Under the pieces are notes generated by a model, which was not told the DNA's origin, made no database searches, and saw only the letters and a list, made by a program, of their open reading frames with translations. From positions 1-6,033 of the forward strand of contig JAKBSX010000206.1 of assembly GCA_021844725.1 (NCBI GenBank): 6,033 nt of DNA, read 5' to 3'. Source of the DNA: Actinomycetes bacterium. GTDB lineage: Bacteria; Actinomycetota; Acidimicrobiia; Acidimicrobiales; Acidimicrobiaceae. Made by a program: the position numbers and the translations under genes. Every line of letters begins with the position of its first letter. The stretch's first letter is position 1. Of this stretch, positions 1 to 4,212 are shown in pieces.

Positions 1-810
1 GACAAGGTTGAAAAAAACAAGGAATTCGACATCGTCAACGATATTGCTGAACCCGTGCCTCAGGATGTGCTCGCTAAGGTTCTGGGATTTGACGATGAAT
101 CACGAATAAAAAACAGAGAGCTAGTTTTGCGCTTCGTAAATGCCGATCTTGAAACTAGAAGAGAACGACAGGAAGAGCTCAGAGCATTCCTGCTTGAGAA
201 AATTCGAGAGAAAACTGAGAACCCTGGTGATGATTACCTGAGCCAGATGTGTATGAGCGAGCACGACGGCGAAAGGTTCACCGAAGCCGAATTAGTGGGC
301 ATGGTGCAAGGGTTCGCTTTGGCTGGTCACCATACTTCAATCAACGCGATTGCCTCCATGCTCTATCGCCTGTCAGACGAGAATGTCAAAAATCTTTACC
401 TCTCTGACTCAAAATGGAGAAGTAAAATCGTGGAAGAAACGCTTCGCCTTGACCCTCCGATCCATCTGGAGGGAAGAACAACAACGGTTGCCACTACGGT
501 TGGCGGAGTAAAAATCCCCGCCGATCAGTCAGTAGCGCTAATCTATGCGTCTGCAAACCACGACGAAAGTAAATTTGAGCAACCCGAAACGTTCCTGCCT
601 CAACGGGATTCCCTTCAGCACTTGGCATTTGGACACGGAATACATATGTGCATTGGAATGAATCTTGCCAGGCTGGAAATGAATATTATCCTGGAAGAGG
701 TAATGTCCCGAATACCCAATTATCAGCTAATTGGGGAACCGAGAGACTCCGGTATGGTGTTTGGACATCATATGGGATGGGAAAAAATGCCAGCTACAGT
801 ATCCAAATAG
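1..810 (+). CDS. Cytochrome P450, N-terminally truncated by the window start (paralog A)
   Basis: This is a haem-thiolate monooxygenase of the soluble bacterial class, expected to hydroxylate or otherwise oxidise a small hydrophobic substrate in the cytosol with electrons from a ferredoxin system not seen here. The frame is open from base 1 to a TAG stop at 808-810 (269 codons). By alignment to the complete paralog at 1981-3186, about 133 N-terminal residues lie outside the window. An internal GTG at 55 is therefore not the true start. Visible motifs are the I-helix AGHHTS (322-339), the K-helix ExxR as ETLR (436-447), and the haem loop FGHGIHMCIG with thiolate Cys at 649-651. The I-helix acid usual before Thr is His. 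The sequence is about 63% identical to the downstream paralog, and gapless until the last few residues. The P450 fold is certain. Subfamily and substrate are unknown. Confidence 0.96.
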   Translation, partial: DKVEKNKEFDIVNDIAEPVPQDVLAKVLGFDDESRIKNRELVLRFVNADLETRRERQEELRAFLLEKIREKTENPGDDYLSQMCMSEHDGERFTEAELVGMVQGFALAGHHTSINAIASMLYRLSDENVKNLYLSDSKWRSKIVEETLRLDPPIHLEGRTTTVATTVGGVKIPADQSVALIYASANHDESKFEQPETFLPQRDSLQHLAFGHGIHMCIGMNLARLEMNIILEEVMSRIPNYQLIGEPRDSGMVFGHHMGWEKMPATVSK

Positions 811-824
811 GCCATGACAATAAT

Positions 825-848
825 TAGGGTTCCATTCCTTTTACCCTA
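825..848. repeat. Short inverted repeat just after P450 paralog A
   Basis: TAGGGT (825-830) and ACCCTA (843-848) can pair around a 12-nt loop, with a wobble and an A-T pair possibly extending the stem outward. It lies 15 nt after the P450 stop, where a terminator could sit. However, the stem is short and no T-run follows, so it is at most a weak terminator. The rest of the 178-bp spacer shows no convincing promoter. A TTGACC hexamer at 870-875 has no acceptable -10 partner at normal spacing. Confidence 0.25.
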
Positions 849-920
849 GTAAGATGACAGGCGGCAACTTTGACCTATTCATATATGGTTAATTTTCAAG
901 ATATAGGTTCAGCGGGCTTT

Positions 921-949
921 CTAACTCGTAAAGTCAGAACTTAAGTTAG
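921..949. repeat. Imperfect stem-loop upstream of the SCO-like gene
   Basis: CTAACT (921-926) pairs with AGTTAG (944-949), and inside it AAGT (931-934) pairs with ACTT (939-942) around a CAGA tetraloop. The two stems are separated by an asymmetric internal loop. The structure ends 39 nt before the ATG at 989, so it could lie in the 5' leader of the SCO-like gene. It also contains the 10-nt palindrome AACTTAAGTT (938-947), which could instead be a protein-binding site. Function is unknown. Confidence 0.25.
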
Positions 950-988
950 TAGATGATTTGCAAGTGAATAAGGACGGTATCAGATTCA

Positions 989-1765
989 ATGCCAGTTGCA
1001 ACTGAAACGACAGGGGGCAGTAGCTCCAATAATTTTTCGAGAGGATGGAAAGAACCTACCAAATTTCACTTCGCAATAGTACTTGTTGTGCTTGTTATTG
1101 CTGCAGCAGTGGTATTCCTTGTAGTTCGCAAAAATAACACTTCACAGGCCTATTCCCAAATTAGAGCAAGCGGGATTCCCTCATACATCTCAACTCCACT
1201 TGCCAATCTGATGGAACTTTCACCTAGCCCTTCTAACGCTAGTGCTCCAAACTTCACGTTAACTGACCAAAATGGCAAGACTTACTCTCTCTCAAGTTTT
1301 AGGGGTAAATCAGTGGTTTTGGAGTTCATGGATCCTAATTGCACTGATATATGCCCTCTTGTGGCGCAAGAATTCGTCAATGCGTATCACGATCTCGGAA
1401 CCTCAGCAAATAATGTGGTGTTTATAGCCGTAAATGTCAACAAATATCACCTCAGCACGGCCGCTGTCACGCGTTTCACCAACGAACACAACCTCAATAA
1501 AATCCCCAACTGGCACTTCTTCACTGGACAGCTCAATACGCTTAAGTCAGTGTGGCATAATTATGGCATAACTGTTGATGCTCCAAGTCCCACTGCGGAC
1601 GTGATACATACCTCAGTAGTCTTCTTCATTGGTCCCAATGGACACGAAAGGTACATAGCAACGCCTACGGATTATCACACCAAATCCGGTGCCGCCTATC
1701 TTCCTGCCAGCCAATTGACCTCTTGGGGTAAAGGTATTGCGCTTATTTCGCACAATTTGACATAA
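989..1765 (+). CDS. Membrane-anchored SCO1/SenC-family thioredoxin-fold protein
   Basis: SCO proteins deliver copper to, or reduce the thiols of, the CuA site of cytochrome c oxidase. Some members act as general extracytoplasmic thiol reductases. This 258-residue protein has a short polar N-terminus, one hydrophobic helix at about 26-46 followed by Arg-Lys, and then a redoxin domain expected outside the membrane. The domain starts at about residue 86 (APNFTLTDQNGK) and carries the SCO CxxxC motif in DPNCTDICP (Cys118, Cys122). A distal His207 in the HTSVVFF strand matches the third copper ligand of the family. The ATG at 989 is preceded by AAGGA (970-974), 14 nt away, which is rather long. 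It lies 178 bp after one P450 and 215 bp before its paralog. No cox, ctaG or other copper-chaperone gene is visible, so its real partner is unknown. The family call is firm. The oxidase-assembly role is inferred. Confidence 0.9.
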   Translation: MPVATETTGGSSSNNFSRGWKEPTKFHFAIVLVVLVIAAAVVFLVVRKNNTSQAYSQIRASGIPSYISTPLANLMELSPSPSNASAPNFTLTDQNGKTYSLSSFRGKSVVLEFMDPNCTDICPLVAQEFVNAYHDLGTSANNVVFIAVNVNKYHLSTAAVTRFTNEHNLNKIPNWHFFTGQLNTLKSVWHNYGITVDAPSPTADVIHTSVVFFIGPNGHERYIATPTDYHTKSGAAYLPASQLTSWGKGIALISHNLT

Positions 1766-1826
1766 TGAAACTCAGTCACAAATCATCCAAATGCGCAGAA
1801 TTGGCTAAATTAATAGACCGGATAGC

Positions 1827-1853
1827 ATCATTACCAAATTATTTGGAAATGAT
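1827..1853. promoter_or_regulatory. 27-bp near-perfect palindrome, candidate operator upstream of P450 paralog B
   Basis: The arms ATCATT-a-CCAAAT (1827-1839) and ATTTGG-a-AATGAT (1841-1853) mirror each other around a single central T at 1840. Twelve pairs match and one A/A position does not. A 1-nt centre makes a poor hairpin, and no T-run follows, so a dimeric DNA-binding regulator is a better reading than a terminator. The outer arm element AATGAT recurs in direct orientation at 1863-1868, 15 bp away. The site is 62 bp after the SCO-like stop and 127 bp before the P450 start. A weak TTGGAA / TAATGA promoter-like pair (1843-1848, 1862-1867) overlaps it, but its 13-bp spacing is poor. The symmetry is observed. 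The operator role is inferred. Confidence 0.42.
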
Positions 1854-1926
1854 ACACGATGTAATGATAGGTTCGAAGTTACTACCTTTTAAGTCAGGCA
1901 AGTTTGTTTCCCAGATGTCAGAATCC

Positions 1927-1939
1927 TTGCTCTGAGCAA
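1927..1939. promoter_or_regulatory. 13-bp perfect palindrome 41 bp before P450 paralog B
   Basis: TTGCTC (1927-1932) and GAGCAA (1934-1939) are exact reverse complements around one T. It lies close enough to the ATG at 1981 to fall within a core promoter or 5' leader. Its sequence is unrelated to the larger palindrome at 1827-1853, although both have a 1-nt centre. A 13-bp palindrome can occur by chance in a spacer of this size, so the regulatory reading is tentative. Confidence 0.2.
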
Positions 1940-1980
1940 CAATTTGCCAGGTATGCAGAAAAAGAAAGCGAAATTCGGCA

Positions 1981-3186
1981 ATGAGCCTTACAGAAAATCG
2001 AAATGAGCTATCGCCAGAGTGGGGCATCGACCATTTCGACCCCTGGGATCGCAGGATAGCCTACAGCAATATTTGGGAAATATATAGGAACATGCGTGAA
2101 ACTGCACCGGTTGTACATAGCGATGCCCTCGGAGGATTTTGGTGTGTCACCAGATATGAGGAAGTTCGGACCGCTGCCCGTGACCCGCAAACATTCTCAT
2201 CAAACTACGCGTTGGCGATTGGAAAACAAAACTGGCCAAAAGAAAAGAAGACCAGCCGCTTGATTGAGACCGATCCACCACAGCACACCCGAAAAAGAAA
2301 AGCGATGCAGGCGCCTCTGCTACTCAAAAAAATGGACGGCTTTGCAGACGGAATAAGAGAAGGAGTGAGGCATCTCCTTGATCGAATTGCCAAAATGGGC
2401 GAATTCGATATTGTTGCTGACCTTGCTGAGCCCATACCCCAAGAAGCACTTGCAGACATTCTGGGATTTGACGAGGACACCAGGAAGAAAAATAGGGAGT
2501 TGGTTCTCGATTTTGTCCATTCAGACTTAGCGAGAAGCAAAGAAACCCAAGAGAATTTCATGGTATTTCTGGAAGAGACAATTCAGGATAAGATTAACAA
2601 TCCCGGGAACGACTTTTTAAGCGAATTGTGCCACATGGAAATCGACGGCGAGCGCTTCAGCGAACAAGAACTGGTTGGAATGCTCCATGGATTTGCTCTA
2701 GCCGGACACCACACATCCATTGATGGTATTTCATCGATGCTCAGAAGGGTGTCGGATGAAAAAATCAAACAGCTTTACCTTAACGACCCAACTATTGCCC
2801 CACAAATCGTGGAGGAGTCACTTAGAGCAGATCCCCCAATCCACCTTGAAGGCAGGTCAACTACAATAAAAACGGTACTTGGAGGAATCGAGATACCTGA
2901 AGGTGAATCGGTAGCTCTGCTTTATGCGTCAGCCAACCACGATGACCGCCAATTTGAGAATCCTGAAATATTTGACCCTCTAAGGCCATCGAATCAACAT
3001 CTGGCGTTTGGACATGGCATCCACATGTGCATTGGGATGCATCTAGCCCGCTTAGAAATGCGAACCGTGCTAGAAGAGGTGATGAAGCGATTTCCCAACT
3101 ACAAGCTCATAGGTGATCCGGTTGATTCGGGAATGACATTTGGGCACCACATGGGCTGGGACGAAATGCGAGCTTCGATAGAGTAG
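1981..3186 (+). CDS. Cytochrome P450, complete (paralog B)
   Basis: This is a complete 401-residue soluble bacterial P450 of normal length for the class, with no membrane anchor. The C-helix haem-propionate motif is HTRKR (102-106). The I-helix is AGHHTS (241-246), with His244 where most P450s have Asp or Glu before the catalytic Thr245. The K-helix ExxR is E279-S-L-R282, followed by the substrate-facing DPPIHLEGR (284-292). The haem loop is FGHGIHMCIG with thiolate Cys350, followed by MHLARLE. The C-terminus has FGHHMGW (387-393), shared with paralog A. The start is well fixed: an in-frame TGA lies at 1933-1935 and ATG 1981 is the first usual start after it. The ribosome site is weak, only a purine-rich AAAGAAAG at 1961-1968. 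Haem loop and length argue against CYP51 despite the AGHHTS motif. Family, substrate and redox partner are unknown. Confidence 0.97.
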   Translation: MSLTENRNELSPEWGIDHFDPWDRRIAYSNIWEIYRNMRETAPVVHSDALGGFWCVTRYEEVRTAARDPQTFSSNYALAIGKQNWPKEKKTSRLIETDPPQHTRKRKAMQAPLLLKKMDGFADGIREGVRHLLDRIAKMGEFDIVADLAEPIPQEALADILGFDEDTRKKNRELVLDFVHSDLARSKETQENFMVFLEETIQDKINNPGNDFLSELCHMEIDGERFSEQELVGMLHGFALAGHHTSIDGISSMLRRVSDEKIKQLYLNDPTIAPQIVEESLRADPPIHLEGRSTTIKTVLGGIEIPEGESVALLYASANHDDRQFENPEIFDPLRPSNQHLAFGHGIHMCIGMHLARLEMRTVLEEVMKRFPNYKLIGDPVDSGMTFGHHMGWDEMRASIE

Positions 3187-3263
3187 AAACGCCTATCCTG
3201 ACTCGGTTCGTAAAATTGCCAGCTGGACAAGTTGTCAAGCGACAAATGGGTAACTACCGAAAC

Positions 3264-3294
3264 TTGGTCATCCAACTGTTTTCAGTTTGGCCAA
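3264..3294. repeat. Small stem-loop downstream of P450 paralog B
   Basis: CCAACTG (3272-3278) pairs with CAGTTTGG (3283-3290), with one bulged base, around a TTTT loop. Outer TTGG (3264-3267) and CCAA (3291-3294) can extend it across a 4-nt internal loop. It sits about 80 nt after the P450 stop and has no downstream T-run. It may be a processing or decay-protecting hairpin for the mRNA end, or may be incidental. Confidence 0.25.
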
Positions 3295-3341
3295 CCTTCG
3301 TAGTGATCAATTGCTCTCGGGTATTTTCGATTGAATGAACT

Positions 3342-3396
3342 AACAAAGCGACTGCCGTGATGCTGAATCCACATCCCACACGGAAGTCGCTTTGTT
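3342..3396. terminator. Candidate bidirectional terminator between convergent genes
   Basis: The arms AACAAAGCGACT (3342-3353) and AGTCGCTTTGTT (3385-3396) are perfect 12-nt reverse complements. After a G/A mismatch a further five pairs form, CCGTG (3355-3359) with CACGG (3379-3383), leaving an apical loop of about 19 nt. The stem starts A-rich and ends T-rich on either strand (CGCTTTGTTGATTT on +, CGCTTTGTTAGTTCATT on -), as in bidirectional intrinsic terminators. It lies between the facing 3' ends of P450 paralog B and the DUF4383 gene, the expected place for one. The long loop and interrupted T-tracts are less typical. The rest of the 270-bp spacer contains only the small stem-loop at 3264-3294 and no supportable gene. 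Confidence 0.5.
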
Positions 3397-3456
3397 GATT
3401 TATCTGCTAAAGCTTGGTACCATAAGCTCGGCTTTTATGCTATTGTCAATAATCCC

Positions 3457-3855
3457 CTAGCTCACCTGAGCTTTCAGTTGCTTTGAACTCTTTAGCCCAA
3501 ATCCTACGAAAAGTATTACCGCACTTAATGCCAGATGGAGGAAATTATCAGCCAGATCTATTGGGAACAACCCTAAAACAGTTGTCTGCTGAATGAATCC
3601 AATAACGGTTACCAGACCGTAAACAATTCCGAAAATCTGGAAGTAATACTTGGCATATTTCTCAGAGGTAAATCCAGCTATCAATGCTGCCACACCAGAG
3701 AGTAGGTGAATCAAGTTATGGACCGTTCCAACCATAAACAGACCCAGCAAGTACCTCATACCATCGCTGCCCCTGGGAGCCAGAGCCGGCACAAATCCTA
3801 AAATCCCCACCAAGACAAATACAACTCCAAACAAAATCGCTAACTTTTTAAACAT
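3457..3855 (-). CDS. DUF4383-like four-helix integral membrane protein
   Basis: This is a small membrane protein of 132 residues and unknown function, matching the DUF4383 pattern known mainly from actinobacteria. Hydrophobic segments lie at about 5-25, 43-62, 71-90 and 104-121. Polar signatures of the family are HNLIH (46-50) at the start of helix 2 and DNFLH (103-107) at the start of helix 4. The frame is open upstream to an ATG at 4047, but the start at 3855 (protein MFKKLAIL) is preferred. AAGGA lies 8 nt before it (3864-3868), the length then fits the family, and the extra 64 residues would be polar and unlike a signal peptide. The upstream ATG has AAGG touching it, which is too close. 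It follows the EF-G-like gene on the same strand after 357 bp, so it is probably transcribed separately. The family call comes from remembered motifs and is fairly sure. Confidence 0.78.
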   Translation of the reverse strand: MFKKLAILFGVVFVLVGILGFVPALAPRGSDGMRYLLGLFMVGTVHNLIHLLSGVAALIAGFTSEKYAKYYFQIFGIVYGLVTVIGFIQQTTVLGLFPIDLADNFLHLALSAVILFVGFGLKSSKQLKAQVS

Positions 3856-3863
3856 TTGTCCAT

Positions 3864-3868
3864 TCCTT
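3864..3868 (-). promoter_or_regulatory. Ribosome binding site that fixes the DUF4383 start
   Basis: On the - strand AAGGA sits within AAAAGGA, 8 nt upstream of ATG 3855-3853. This is the best-placed Shine-Dalgarno sequence in the window, and it decides between this start and the in-frame ATG at 4047. Another ATG at 3863-3861, just after AAGGA, is out of frame. Confidence 0.6.
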
Positions 3869-3890
3869 TTAATTGAGAGGCGGGAAACCC

Positions 3891-3929
3891 TGCCAACTTG
3901 ACTACCATTCGAAGCCAGTTGCCAACTTG
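3891..3929. repeat. Pair of 10-bp direct repeats upstream of the DUF4383 gene
   Basis: TGCCAACTTG occurs at 3891-3900 and again at 3920-3929, a period of 29 bp, close to three helical turns. The second copy also lies in a small inverted repeat, AGTT-gcc-AACT (3917-3927). They fall 36-74 bp upstream of the preferred start at 3855, a position suited to an activator or repressor site. The rest of the 357-bp gap up to 4212 holds no supportable gene. Near the EF-G stop, a short AGCT-rich hairpin (about 4171-4188) is too weak to call a terminator, and I found no clear promoter. Confidence 0.3.
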
Positions 3930-4212
3930 GATGAACCCAAACAAAACGATCCAATACGGCTAGGAACGGTACTGGTGTATCAAGACGAAACTTAAAACAT
4001 AGGCGTGGATTTTGAGACCGCTTATCTATCTCCTGATTTTCGGTCATCCTTGTCTATCTTGCAGTAAAAGCTGGATCTGAGTAATTTGGGAAAACTTATT
4101 TAAATTCTCCAAGTTAGGTGCAGAGTAAATGGAACTTATGGTCTCGCCACTACCTTCGGGAAATAACAGCAGCTCAGCTTTTCAGCTCTCCTTACTATGC
4201 GGCCAATCAAAG

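Noticed and set aside
55..810. A complete 251-residue P450 starting at GTG 55
   Set aside because: The 18 codons before it are open and align with the paralog. The gene simply runs off the window start.
811..988. A consensus promoter for the SCO-like gene around TTGACC at 870-875
   Set aside because: No -10-like hexamer occurs at 15-19 bp from it.
2205..2561. A 118-residue open frame on the - strand inside P450 paralog B
   Set aside because: It is an antisense shadow of a clear P450 coding region, without a ribosome site or domain.
1981..3186. Assignment as CYP51 sterol 14-alpha-demethylase because of AGHHTS
   Set aside because: The haem loop FGHGIHMCIG, the following LARLE, the roughly 400-residue length and the rest of the sequence fit other bacterial P450s, not CYP51.
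3341..3400. Integron attC recombination site
   Set aside because: The size and inverted-repeat form are suggestive, with AAC and GTT near the ends. But the flanks do not fit RYYYAAC and GTTRRRY, and no integrase or cassette arrangement is present.
3856..4047. A 64-residue N-terminal extension of the DUF4383 protein starting at ATG 4047
   Set aside because: It is polar, not family-like, and its AAGG abuts the ATG. The start at 3855 has a well-spaced AAGGA.
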